Positions 17,172 through 25,715 of a DNA stretch of 53,188 nt are shown one piece after another. Each line of letters opens with the position of its first letter. Position 1 is the first letter of the stretch. The DNA lies in contig VXQX01000039.1 of NCBI GenBank assembly GCA_009838765.1, positions 1-53,188 of the forward strand, in the 5' to 3' direction. The translations under genes and the position numbers were made by a program. The DNA comes from Gemmatimonadales bacterium. GTDB lineage: Bacteria; Gemmatimonadota; Gemmatimonadetes; Palauibacterales; Palauibacteraceae. A model generated the notes under the pieces. The model was not told the origin of the DNA, did no database searches, and saw only the letters and a list, made by a program, of their open reading frames with translations.

Positions 17172-18275
17172 ATGAAAGCGCCTTCACTTACGCTCGGGAT
17201 CGAAGAAGAATACCAGGTCGTCCATCCGGAGACCGGCGAACTCACGTCGTTCATCACCGAGATTCTCGAAGGGGATGAGGAGACGCGCGGCCAGATCCAT
17301 CCGGAGCTTCACCAGGCCTGCGTGGAGACGGCCAGCGAGGTCTGCCGGGATGTGGCGGAGGCGCGCGAGGAGGTGGTGCGCATGCGCCGCCTCGTGAGCG
17401 GCACGGTCGCCGAGAAGGGACTCGCCATCGTGGCCGCGGGGACGCATCCGTTCTCGACTTGGGAGCAACAGGACATCACGCCGCTCGACCGCTATGTCGG
17501 ACTGCGGGAAGACCTGCAGCAGGTTGCAGAACGGAACCTGATCTTCGGCACCCACATCCATGTGGGAATCGAGGACCGTGACTTCATGGTCGACGCGATG
17601 AACGTCTCGCGGTACTTCCTCCCCCACCTGCTCGCGCTCTCGACGAGTTCGCCGTTCTGGGAGGGGTCGAAGACGGGGTTGCACTCCTACCGCAGCATCA
17701 TATGGCGTAATTTTCCGCGCACCGGCATCCCGATGAGTTTCGGAAGCTGGAACGAGTACGAGCACTTCATCGAGACGATGGTCCGCTCGAACACGATCGC
17801 GGATTCGAGCAAGATCTGGTGGGACGTCCGTCCCAATCACAAGTTCCCGACGCTCGAATTCCGCGTGTGCGACATGTGCACGCGCGTCGAGGAGGTCGTG
17901 TGCATCGCCGCCATCTTCCAGGGGATCGTGGCGAAGCTGTGGAAGCTGCGGCGGGACAACCTCACCTTCCGCCAGTACCCCGAGGTCCTGCTCGCCGAGA
18001 ACAAGTGGCGCGCGGCCAGGTACGGGCTGACCGGAAAGCTCATCGACTTCGGACGGCAGAGCGAGCACCCGGCGTCGGATCTGATCATCGAGATCCTCGA
18101 GTGGTTCCTCGACGACGTGGTCGACGAACTCGGCACCCGCGCGGAGGTGGAATACGCGCTCCGGATCCTCCGGGAAGGGTCGAGTTCGCAGCGGCAGATC
18201 GCCGTCTACGAAGAGACCGGCGATGTCCGGGCCGTGGTCCGGCACCTCATCGCGGAGACGCTCGAGGGCGTGTAG
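17172..18275 (+). CDS. YbdK-type carboxylate-amine ligase (GCS2 family)
   Basis: 367 residues, the normal length for the YbdK group of the glutamate-cysteine ligase 2 family. Shows LTLGIEEEYQVV (metal/ATP-binding acidic motif) at ~6-17, TASEVCRDVAEA, AAGTHPFSTW, GTHIHVGIEDRD and a WWDVRPNHKFPTLEFRVCD segment. Family members join a carboxylate to an amine with ATP, weakly gamma-Glu-Cys in E. coli YbdK; the physiological substrates are mostly unknown. ATG 17172 has GGGAGGG just upstream; an open frame to 16989 precedes it but is non-coding. The only plus-strand gene between coxE and pabA, convergent with the aminotransferase (19-bp gap). Confidence 0.88.
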   Translation: MKAPSLTLGIEEEYQVVHPETGELTSFITEILEGDEETRGQIHPELHQACVETASEVCRDVAEAREEVVRMRRLVSGTVAEKGLAIVAAGTHPFSTWEQQDITPLDRYVGLREDLQQVAERNLIFGTHIHVGIEDRDFMVDAMNVSRYFLPHLLALSTSSPFWEGSKTGLHSYRSIIWRNFPRTGIPMSFGSWNEYEHFIETMVRSNTIADSSKIWWDVRPNHKFPTLEFRVCDMCTRVEEVVCIAAIFQGIVAKLWKLRRDNLTFRQYPEVLLAENKWRAARYGLTGKLIDFGRQSEHPASDLIIEILEWFLDDVVDELGTRAEVEYALRILREGSSSQRQIAVYEETGDVRAVVRHLIAETLEGV

Positions 18276-18294
18276 CAGTCCGTGGCGTCCAGCG

Positions 18295-19725
18295 CTACAT
18301 CATGCCGAGGTCCCGCGCCGTTCGGTCGATGCCCGCGCGGGCCTTCGTCACGAGTTCGTCGATCTCGTCGCGCGTTATGGTGAGCGGCGGACTCGTGCAT
18401 ACGACATCGCGCATGGCGCGGAACACAACGCCCTCGTCGTAGAGGTGCTCGTGGCAGAGGGCTCCCACCTCGCCCATGGGCTCGAACAGTTGCCGGGTCG
18501 CCTTGTCCTTCGAGAGTTCGACGCTGGCCACGAGTCCGACGCCCCGCACCTCGCCCACGAGCGGATGATCGTTCAACTCCCGCAACCGCGCCTGGAAGTA
18601 GGGTCCGGTGTCCTCTCTCACCCGATCGACGACGCCCTCCTCCTTCATGAGCCGGAGGTTCTCCAGGGCCACGGCCGCGGCGACGGGGTGGCCCGAATAG
18701 GTGTACCCGTGGGGGATCACTCCTCCTTCGGCCAGAACGTCGAACACCGCGTCGGTCATGAGCACGGCGGACATCGGGAGGTAGCCGGAGGTGAGCCCCT
18801 TGGCGATCGTCATCAGGTCGGGCTCGATCCCGAACTTCTGAACGCCGAACCACTCCCCGGTGCGGCCGAAGCCGGTGATGACCTCGTCGCAGACGATGAG
18901 CACGTCGTTCTCGCGGCAGATGCGCTGGATCTCGGGCCAGTAGTTGTCCGGCGGCACGATGACGCCTCCGGCGCCGATGACGGGCTCGCCGATGAACGCC
19001 GCCACGCGGTCCGCGCCGAGTTCCGCGATCTTCTCCTCCAGCGCCCGCGCCGCCCGTGCGCCGGTCTCCTCCGGGGTCTCGCCGGGCGCTCCCATGGCGA
19101 ACCAGTAGGGGGGCATGACGTGCTCGAAGCCGGGCAACGGCAAGTCGCCCACCGCGTGCATGGCCTCGAAACCGCCCAGGCTGGCGGCGGCCATCGTGCT
19201 GCCGTGATACGCGTAGGTCCGGCTGATGAACGTCTTCTTTTTGGGCTTTCCGCGGAGGTCCCAGTACCGGCGCACGAGGCGGACGATGGTGTCGTTCGCC
19301 TCGGAACCGGAACTTGAGAAGAAGGTGTGCGCGATCGCGCCGGGCGTGAGCTCGGCGAGCACGCGCGACAGTTCGATCGTGGCCGGGGGCGCAGATCGGA
19401 AGAACGTGTTGTAGTAGGGGAGCTCGACCATCTGGTCGTACGCCGCCCTCGCGAGTTCCTCGCGCCCGTAGCCGAGGTTCACGCACCACAGACCGCCCAT
19501 GCCGTCGAGGATGCGCCGGCCATCGGAGTCGATGAGGTGGCGGCCCTCCGCGCCCACGATCACGCGCGTCCCCTTCTCGGCCACGACCCGGGGGTCGATG
19601 AAGGGGTGGACGTGATGGCGTCGGTCGAGATCCTGCCATTGGGCCGTTGCGGTTCCGGCGGGGGTCGCGGTGGCAGGGTCCGTCGTGGCGGGGTCCGTCG
19701 TGGCGGGGTTCGTCGTGGCGGTCAC
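18295..19725 (-). CDS. Class III (PLP) omega-aminotransferase
   Basis: 476 residues. PLP-dependent transaminase of the beta-alanine/putrescine:pyruvate or GABA type. Visible motifs: GGLWCVNLGYGREELA, FFSSSGSEANDT, AYHGSTMAAASLGG, CDEVITGFGRTGEWFG and the PLP lysine in TIAKGLTSGY (Lys309). The start is a GTG with AGGAGG 6 nt upstream. Residues 3-22 are an Ala/Thr/Pro/Asp run encoded by 15-bp tandem repeats, before the core begins at WQDLDRRHH. The next gene upstream is an M20 carbamoylase-like hydrolase, consistent with a joint role in beta-alanine/pyrimidine breakdown (inference). The amino donor is not determined. Confidence 0.9.
   Translation of the reverse strand: MTATTNPATTDPATTDPATATPAGTATAQWQDLDRRHHVHPFIDPRVVAEKGTRVIVGAEGRHLIDSDGRRILDGMGGLWCVNLGYGREELARAAYDQMVELPYYNTFFRSAPPATIELSRVLAELTPGAIAHTFFSSSGSEANDTIVRLVRRYWDLRGKPKKKTFISRTYAYHGSTMAAASLGGFEAMHAVGDLPLPGFEHVMPPYWFAMGAPGETPEETGARAARALEEKIAELGADRVAAFIGEPVIGAGGVIVPPDNYWPEIQRICRENDVLIVCDEVITGFGRTGEWFGVQKFGIEPDLMTIAKGLTSGYLPMSAVLMTDAVFDVLAEGGVIPHGYTYSGHPVAAAVALENLRLMKEEGVVDRVREDTGPYFQARLRELNDHPLVGEVRGVGLVASVELSKDKATRQLFEPMGEVGALCHEHLYDEGVVFRAMRDVVCTSPPLTITRDEIDELVTKARAGIDRTARDLGMM
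19678..19722. repeat. Three 15-bp tandem repeats in the aminotransferase 5' end
   Basis: Plus-strand units GTCCGTCGTGGCGGG at 19678-19692 and 19693-19707, and GTTCGTCGTGGCGGT at 19708-19722. They encode NPATT/DPATT-type five-residue repeats right after the start codon. Copy number could vary by slippage without breaking the frame. Confidence 0.9.
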
Positions 19726-19751
19726 GCGGCGCCTCCTGGCGTAGTGTCGCG

Positions 19752-21068
19752 CTACACTGGTTGGTTTTTCGGCGCGGACAACATATCAGCCGACGGTGCG
19801 TCCACGAGCCTGAGCGCCGCGTGGAGGAGGACATTCGCGCCCGCTTCCGCCTGGGCGGGCGTGATGTTCTCCGCCTCGTTGTGACTGATCCCGCCTTCGC
19901 AGGGGACGAAGATCATCCCTGTCGGCGCGACGTCGTTCGTGTGCACGGAGTCATGGCCGGCACCGGCCAAGATCGGCATCGAGGAATAGCCGCAGAGATC
20001 CGCCGCCGCGCCGACGGCGTCGATACACCGGCCGGAAAACCGTACCGGAGGAGAGCGCCAGACGTCGTCGAGCCGCCATGATGCGCCCGATTCGAGACAC
20101 GCGTGGGACGCCTCCTCGCGGAGCGCGCGCTCCATCTCGTCCAGGGTCGAATCGTCCGGGTGACGGAGGTCCACGCTGACCGTCACGCGCCCGGGCACGG
20201 TGTTCCGGGAGGCCGGCTCGGCTGCCAGGACCCCGAACGTCAGGCGTCCATGCGGCGCGAAGTCGCGTTCGATGCGGCGATACGCGTCGACGAGAAACCG
20301 CCCGAGCGCCGCCACCGGATCCGTCCGCCGCGACATCGGCGTCGATCCGGCGTGCGCTTCCTCGCCCACGATCGCCAGGTCGAACCAGCGGGCGCCCTGC
20401 ACCCCGGTCACCACGCCGATCTCGCATCCGTGCTCCTCGAGAATCGGACCCTGCTCGATATGCAACTCGAGCGCGGCGGCGATCGACCGGCCCCCGACGG
20501 GGAGCGCGCCGCGATAACCGATGCGGTCGATGGCGTCGGACACCGTCACCCCGTCTCCATCCCCGGCGCCGAGGGCGTCGGCGAGCTCGAAACGGCCCGA
20601 GAACACACCCGAGCCCATCATGGCGGGCGGGAAACGGGCGCCTTCCTCGTTCGTCCAGTTCGCCACTTCGATCGGACGCGCCGTCCGCACCCCGTGCTCC
20701 TCGAGCGTTTCCACGACCTCCAGCGCCGCGACAACGCCGAGCGGCCCGTCGAACCGGCCCCCCGTGGGCTGGCTGTCGAGGTGGCTCCCGAGGACGAGAG
20801 GGGGTCGCCCGTCGTCCTCGGCGCCCCCCGTTCCTTCCCGGCGGGCGAACATGTTGCCGATCCCGTCGACCGACACCGTGAGCCCCAGCGCCTCGGCCCA
20901 CGCGCCGAAGAGATCGCGTGCGCGGCGGTCCTCGTCGCTGAGAGCGAGGCGGTGGACGCCGCCGGCGGGCGTCGCTCCGATGCGCGCCATCTCCTCGAGG
21001 CGTCCCCACAGCCGGGCACCGTTCACCCGGAGTTCCGAAACCGGGGTCACGGTCCGGAATCCGCCCAT
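19752..21068 (-). CDS. M20-family amidohydrolase (N-carbamoyl-amino-acid hydrolase / allantoate amidohydrolase type)
   Basis: 438 residues; a di-zinc hydrolase that releases NH3 and CO2 from N-carbamoyl compounds. Zinc/catalytic motifs visible: GSHLDSQPTGGRFDG, NWTNEEGARF, ELHIEQGPILEE, GEEAHAGSTPM and GISHNEAEN near the C-terminus. Family members act on N-carbamoyl-L-amino acids, allantoate or N-carbamoyl-beta-alanine; the sequence alone does not separate these. It precedes the omega-aminotransferase by 26 bp in the same orientation, which favours beta-ureidopropionase (inference). No dihydropyrimidinase lies in the window. Confidence 0.9.
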   Translation of the reverse strand: MGGFRTVTPVSELRVNGARLWGRLEEMARIGATPAGGVHRLALSDEDRRARDLFGAWAEALGLTVSVDGIGNMFARREGTGGAEDDGRPPLVLGSHLDSQPTGGRFDGPLGVVAALEVVETLEEHGVRTARPIEVANWTNEEGARFPPAMMGSGVFSGRFELADALGAGDGDGVTVSDAIDRIGYRGALPVGGRSIAAALELHIEQGPILEEHGCEIGVVTGVQGARWFDLAIVGEEAHAGSTPMSRRTDPVAALGRFLVDAYRRIERDFAPHGRLTFGVLAAEPASRNTVPGRVTVSVDLRHPDDSTLDEMERALREEASHACLESGASWRLDDVWRSPPVRFSGRCIDAVGAAADLCGYSSMPILAGAGHDSVHTNDVAPTGMIFVPCEGGISHNEAENITPAQAEAGANVLLHAALRLVDAPSADMLSAPKNQPV

Positions 21069-21096
21069 GCATGTCCCATCGAGCCTCTTATGGGCT

Positions 21097-22032
21097 TCAA
21101 TGGGCGGGGGGCGGCGTGCCGGTGAGGACGGCCGTGACGAGGAGGAGAAGGCCCGCCGCGCTCAACTCGACGATGACGGTGGGTGGGAGACGGGGCGGAT
21201 CTCCTGCGTCCGCGACCCGGCCGGGCGCGCGCCGCCAGTTGTAGGCGCCGCAACCCACGATGGCAAGGAGGACGAAGAGTTTCAGAGTCAACGTCCGCCC
21301 GTAGGGTTCGGTCCAGAGCGCCGAGACCGTCCCGAGGTGGAGCCACGCGGCGAAGAGTCCGGTGACGGCGATGATCGCCGCCGAGCCCAGCGCGAGCGGC
21401 GAGAAGGCCGAGATCCAGTCGACGATGCGGCGCCGCGAGATCGGGACGCCCCGGCGTCGCCCCAGAACCAGGACCCCCGCCATCACGGCCAGCGTGCCCA
21501 GCCACGCGCCTCCCGCCACCATGTGGAAGATATCGGCCGTAATCGCCGGCGTGACAAAGTGTTCGGCGCCGGCCGCGTGCCCCGCCAACGCCGGCGTGTA
21601 CGCGAGGAGGGCCACCCCCGCCATGGCCGCGATCCAGCCGAATTCCGCCCGCGCCCCCCGCGCCGCGGCGAGCGCGAAGGCCAGCCCGGAGACAACGACC
21701 GCCGCGACCTGTCCGAGCCACGCCCGGCCCCACGACGTCCCGGTCACGAGCAGGCGAAGCTCCGCCCCCAGGGGTTCGAACGGATCGCGAAAGATGCTCG
21801 CCTCCGCCGCGAGGCGACCCAGCGTGCCCGCGCCGGCGAGGAGTACCGCCAAGCCGCCAATCCGCGCGGCCAGCCTCTCGGGCGTCACGCCGGCGGCTCC
21901 ATCCTCCTCCGGCTCGAACCCCGGAAAGCGCCGGAGGATGACCAGCTTGAAGGCCACCGTCCCCACCGCGACGAGGAGGCCCGCGAACAACGCCCAGCGC
22001 GAGAGCGTGCCGATCAGAAACCACATGTCCAT
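21097..22032 (-). CDS. CopD-family copper-resistance membrane protein
   Basis: 311 residues with about eight membrane segments. The C-terminal half carries the CopD domain pattern: FHMVAGGAWLGTLAVM, then FSPLALGSAAIIAVTGLFAA, ending with a TVIVELSAAGLLLLVTAVLT segment. CopD-type proteins are inner-membrane proteins linked to copper uptake or homeostasis. No CopC or cupredoxin gene is adjacent. It sits 29 bp downstream of the BNR-repeat gene stop and upstream of the M20 hydrolase in the same orientation. The family assignment is reasonable; the copper role is by family only. Confidence 0.75.
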   Translation of the reverse strand: MDMWFLIGTLSRWALFAGLLVAVGTVAFKLVILRRFPGFEPEEDGAAGVTPERLAARIGGLAVLLAGAGTLGRLAAEASIFRDPFEPLGAELRLLVTGTSWGRAWLGQVAAVVVSGLAFALAAARGARAEFGWIAAMAGVALLAYTPALAGHAAGAEHFVTPAITADIFHMVAGGAWLGTLAVMAGVLVLGRRRGVPISRRRIVDWISAFSPLALGSAAIIAVTGLFAAWLHLGTVSALWTEPYGRTLTLKLFVLLAIVGCGAYNWRRAPGRVADAGDPPRLPPTVIVELSAAGLLLLVTAVLTGTPPPAH

Positions 22033-22060
22033 CCCGCCGCCGCCTCCGGGCTGCCCGCGT

Positions 22061-25000
22061 TCAGCTGATCACCACCCGCCTCCAGTTCGTAATGATCTTC
22101 GGCGCGTCCTCCAGGAGGTCGTTGAGGTCGGCGATCACGCCGTTCACGATGCCGGAAAGCTCCTCGGCCCGCTGAGCGGCGCCGGCTTCGATCTCCGTCA
22201 GCACCTCCATCTGCCCGACCGTCGGTCGCGCCTGCGGGCCCGAGACCGCGCGGGAGATGTTGCGAAGCTGCTCGATGAGGCGCGGCCAATCGCGGTAGCC
22301 CATCGATCCCGGCGGACGCCGCACTTCGCTCGACACCGCCGTCAGCTGACTCTGAGCATCGTCGGCGACGGCTTTCACCTGTTCTTCGTTGGACAGGTTC
22401 TTGCCTTCGATGGACTCGAGGAGTCCGTCGATCTGTCCGTCCAGGTCGTTGATCGTGCCCATCATCCGATTGAGTTGCGTCTCGAGGTCGCGTGCGCGCA
22501 TGGCCGCGGTGAAGCGCTCGTCGTACACGGCCTGCGAAGCCGCCACGTTCGGGTCGCCGCGGAGCTGGAAGCCCTTCGACAGCTCCGTGCCGCCCACGTC
22601 GATCGTCGCCGTGTAGGTGCCCGGGACGGCGGGCGGGCCCGACGGGCCGAAGAAGAAGAACCCTCCACCCGGAGGACCCTGTCCCGGAATCGGTTCCGCA
22701 CCGGCCCAGCGGAGGTCCCAGACCGCGCGGTTGACGCCCGGCGTGACGTCGCGGTGCTCGAACTCGCGCACGAGGGTGCCGTTGCGGTCCGTGATGCGTA
22801 CGTCGACCGAGTTGCCCGCCGCCTCGGCGGCGTCCTCCGAGAGATGGAAGTGGATCCACGCGCCGGGGGCGGGGTTCTCCCCCGCAAAGCGGCTCTGGCC
22901 GAAGTTGCTGGTGCGGCCCCACATCTCCCACTCCGTCGCCGTGCGGATGTCGAAGAGATGGGCGTCCCGGCCGATGGCCTCGGTCAGCTCGACCATGGGC
23001 TGGATGTCGTCGAGGATGAACGCGCCGCGCCCGTGCGTGCCGATGACGAGGTCGTTGTACTGGCGCTGGATCTTCACGCCCCGCACCGACACGCGCGGCA
23101 GGTTGCCGCGGATGTCCACCCACGTGTCGCCACGGTCCCAGGACGCGAAGATGCCGCGCTCCATGCCGACGAAGAGCAGATCCGGGTTCGAGGGGTGCTG
23201 CCGCACGACCTTCACGTAGTCGTCCTGCGGGAGCCCGGCGGAGATGTCGCGCCACGTCTGCCCGTAGTCGCGCGTCTCGTACAGGTGGGGGGTGAAGTCG
23301 TCGAGGCGGTGGTTGTCGACGGCCATGTACGCGGTGCCGGCATCCGTGGGTGACGCCTCGATGTTGCCGATCCAGGTCTCGGCGGGCAGACCGGGCACGC
23401 GGTCGCGGACGTTCGTCCACGTCGCGCCGTCGTCGCGCGTGATCTGCACGTTGCCGTCGTCGGTGCCGACCCAGATCACGCCCGGCTCGAACTCGTCCTC
23501 GGCGATGGTGAGGATCGTCGTGTGAAATTCCGCCGCGGTGTTGTCGAGGTAGATCTCGCCGCCCGAATCGAGCTGCTTCTCCGGGTCGTCGGTGGTGAGG
23601 TCGGGACTGATCACGTCCCACGAGTGGCCGTAGTCGTTGCTGCGGAAAACGACGTTGCCGCCCCAGTACACCGTCGCCGGGTCGTGCGGCGAGATGACGA
23701 TCGGCGCGTCCCAGTTGAAACGGTACCTCGCCTGGTACATGCCCTGCCCCACCGAGCCGATCATGAGCGGCCACGGCTCGATCGACCGCATCTGCCCCGA
23801 GTTCGTGTCCGTGATGCGGAAGTAGCCGCCCTGCGCGTTCGAGTAGATCAGGTTCGGCTGACCCGGGACCGGCACGGTGTAGAAGCCGTCGCCGCCGGAG
23901 ACGGTGTAGAAATAGCCGGGCAGGATGCCACGGCGGTCGTTGAGCCGGCTCGGCCCGCACCAGTTGCCGTTGTCCTGCAGCCCGCCGCACACGTAGTACG
24001 GGTCGCGGTCGTCGACGAAGATGTGGTAGTACTGCGCGAGGCTGAAGTTGCGGAAGATGTGGAAGTTGGCACCTCCGTCGTACGACACCTGCATGCCGCC
24101 GTCCGAGCCCGAGAGGATCCGCTCACCGTCTTCCGGGTCGATCCAGTACGCCTGGTGGTCGCCATGCACGTCGTTGGCGATGCGCTCGAAGGTCCGGCCC
24201 CCGTCGGTCGATTTCGACAGTCCGCCCGAGAGCGTGTACAGCGTCTCGTGGTCGGACGGGTCGACGTAGACGTCGGAGTAGTAGAAGGGCCGGAAGTTGA
24301 GCTGATTCCTGTTGTCGTTGACCATCTCCCAGGTCTCGCCGTGGTCGTCGGACATGAAGAGCGTGCCGGCGGTGGGGTATTCGGTGATCAGGTACACGAT
24401 GTTCGGACGCGACTGCGCCACGCTGATGCCGATGCGGGCCATGGGCTCGTCCGGCGTGGTCGTGATCTCCTTCCACGAGATGCCGCCGTCGCGCGAGACG
24501 TAAAGCGCCGTCTCCCTGCCCCCGTCGTCGAAACGCCACGGCAGACGGCGGAAGGTCCACATGCCGGCGTAGACGTTGCGGGGGTTCGTCAAGTCGATGT
24601 CGATGTCCGAGCACCCGGTGTCCTCGTCGATGAACAGCACGTGGTCCCACGTCTGGCCGCCGTCGGTCGTGCGGAAGACGCCGCGCTCCCGGTTGGGGCC
24701 CCATTCGTGGCCCATCGCGCAGACCAGGGCGACATCGGGGTCGCGCGGGTCGACGACGATGCGCTTGATGCGTTCGCTGTCGTCGAGGCCGAGGTGGGTC
24801 CAGGTGGCGCCGCCGTCGGTCGAACGGTACACGCCGTCGCCGTACGAGACCGAGTTGCGCGGGTCGCCCTCGCCGGAGCCGAGCCAGACGACGTTGTGGT
24901 CGGAGGGAGCAAGCGTCAGCGCCCCGACCGAGTAGGTGTTCTCGTCGTCCCACTGATGCTCGAAGGTCACGCCGCCGTTGGTCGTCTTCCAGACGCCTCC

Positions 25001-25213
25001 GTTGGCCGCTCCGACCCAGAAGGTCCGCGGATCGCCCGGTACGCCGATGATGGCAGACACCCGTCCGCCCATGTTCACGGGACCGATGTGCCGCCACTCG
25101 ATGTCGCCCAGCGCAGCCGAGATGGCCGCAGGGCTTTGGGCCCGGGCCGGTGTGGCGGCGAGAAGAGCGAAGAGTGCGAGGGCGAGCGGGAATGCGCTGC
25201 GCGGTAAGTTCAT
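22061..25213 (-). CDS. Large secreted BNR/sortilin-like beta-propeller protein
   Basis: 1050 residues with a signal peptide (MNLPRSAFPLALALFALLAA, cleavage after ARAQ). A long series of BNR/Asp-box units follows, e.g. GVWKTTNGGVTF, GVYRSTDGGATW, GVFRTTDGGQTW and ITRDDGATWTN, as in sortilin-VPS10 or exo-xyloglucanase-like propellers (roughly residues 35-700). The last ~300 residues contain a beta-sandwich-like part (FEHRDVTPGVNRAVWDLRW) and a helical tail. Such proteins are abundant in Gemmatimonadota, Acidobacteriota and Bacteroidota and are often called glycosyl hydrolases without proof. The enzymatic role is not established here. Precedes tRNA-Val by ~60 bp. Confidence 0.85.
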   Translation of the reverse strand: MNLPRSAFPLALALFALLAATPARAQSPAAISAALGDIEWRHIGPVNMGGRVSAIIGVPGDPRTFWVGAANGGVWKTTNGGVTFEHQWDDENTYSVGALTLAPSDHNVVWLGSGEGDPRNSVSYGDGVYRSTDGGATWTHLGLDDSERIKRIVVDPRDPDVALVCAMGHEWGPNRERGVFRTTDGGQTWDHVLFIDEDTGCSDIDIDLTNPRNVYAGMWTFRRLPWRFDDGGRETALYVSRDGGISWKEITTTPDEPMARIGISVAQSRPNIVYLITEYPTAGTLFMSDDHGETWEMVNDNRNQLNFRPFYYSDVYVDPSDHETLYTLSGGLSKSTDGGRTFERIANDVHGDHQAYWIDPEDGERILSGSDGGMQVSYDGGANFHIFRNFSLAQYYHIFVDDRDPYYVCGGLQDNGNWCGPSRLNDRRGILPGYFYTVSGGDGFYTVPVPGQPNLIYSNAQGGYFRITDTNSGQMRSIEPWPLMIGSVGQGMYQARYRFNWDAPIVISPHDPATVYWGGNVVFRSNDYGHSWDVISPDLTTDDPEKQLDSGGEIYLDNTAAEFHTTILTIAEDEFEPGVIWVGTDDGNVQITRDDGATWTNVRDRVPGLPAETWIGNIEASPTDAGTAYMAVDNHRLDDFTPHLYETRDYGQTWRDISAGLPQDDYVKVVRQHPSNPDLLFVGMERGIFASWDRGDTWVDIRGNLPRVSVRGVKIQRQYNDLVIGTHGRGAFILDDIQPMVELTEAIGRDAHLFDIRTATEWEMWGRTSNFGQSRFAGENPAPGAWIHFHLSEDAAEAAGNSVDVRITDRNGTLVREFEHRDVTPGVNRAVWDLRWAGAEPIPGQGPPGGGFFFFGPSGPPAVPGTYTATIDVGGTELSKGFQLRGDPNVAASQAVYDERFTAAMRARDLETQLNRMMGTINDLDGQIDGLLESIEGKNLSNEEQVKAVADDAQSQLTAVSSEVRRPPGSMGYRDWPRLIEQLRNISRAVSGPQARPTVGQMEVLTEIEAGAAQRAEELSGIVNGVIADLNDLLEDAPKIITNWRRVVIS

Positions 25214-25272
25214 GAGGTTCTCCCGGGATGGTTGGTGGAGGGCGGAGCGCCCTCCAGATCGCGCAAGTTCAA

Positions 25273-25347
25273 TGGGCGAAGAGGGATTCGAACCCCCGAC
25301 CTCCTGCTTGTAAGGCAGGCGCTCTGAACCGGCTGAGCTATTCGCCC
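25273..25347 (-). tRNA. tRNA-Val (anticodon UAC)
   Basis: Minus strand folds as a full cloverleaf: acceptor GGGCGAA/TTCGCCC with discriminator A, D-arm GCTC...GAGC, anticodon stem CCTGC/GCAGG with loop CTTACAA (anticodon TAC, reads GUA/GUG), and T-arm GGGGG-TTCGAAT-CCCTC with one G-U pair. 75 nt; the 3' CCA is not encoded. No integrase or direct-repeat att site was seen next to it. Confidence 0.96.
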
Positions 25348-25417
25348 CGAATCGTGGCCATCCGCGCGGCGTTGCGGCGGGGCCTCCCCGGGCCGATTCC
25401 CGCTGGCCGAGCCGGCG

Positions 25418-25642
25418 CTAGCTGAGCCGACGCCAGCCGAGGATCAGGCCGGCGGGCAGGAACACCACATAGCCCAGGATGAGCAGGAGCGGCGCGGCCG
25501 TCACGGACCCCCGGTCGAGCAGCACGTACCCGGCGGCGATCGACGTGAGGCCGAGCGCGAAGGCCACGTAGTTGGCCACTCCGAACTGGAGGCCCCGGGC
25601 GGGGGCGTCCCCGCTCCTCCGGTCGCGTCTTCCCTGGTTCAT
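25418..25642 (-). CDS. Small two-TM membrane protein of unknown function
   Basis: 74 residues: a charged N-terminal head (MNQGRRDRRSGD), then two hydrophobic segments at ~24-43 and 48-66, separated by a short DRGS loop, ending GWRRLS. It resembles the short DUF3098-like proteins near translation genes in related phyla, but this is a weak guess. It lies 73 bp after the rluD stop in the same direction and upstream of the tRNA. Confidence 0.55.
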   Translation of the reverse strand: MNQGRRDRRSGDAPARGLQFGVANYVAFALGLTSIAAGYVLLDRGSVTAAPLLLILGYVVFLPAGLILGWRRLS

Positions 25643-25715
25643 GCGGGGACGCTAGACCTCCCTCCGACATGCGTCAACCATTGCCGGGGCGCGTCCGCGG
25701 CACGCCGAGAGCGCC

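Noticed and set aside
23522-25207. 561-residue plus-strand frame antisense to the BNR gene
   Set aside because: Val/Arg/Asp-rich low-complexity composition typical of antisense in high-GC DNA; the BNR gene has a signal peptide and repeated Asp boxes.
25240-25420. tRNA-Val as an integration site of a genomic island
   Set aside because: No integrase, no repeated tRNA 3' end and ordinary housekeeping genes on both sides.
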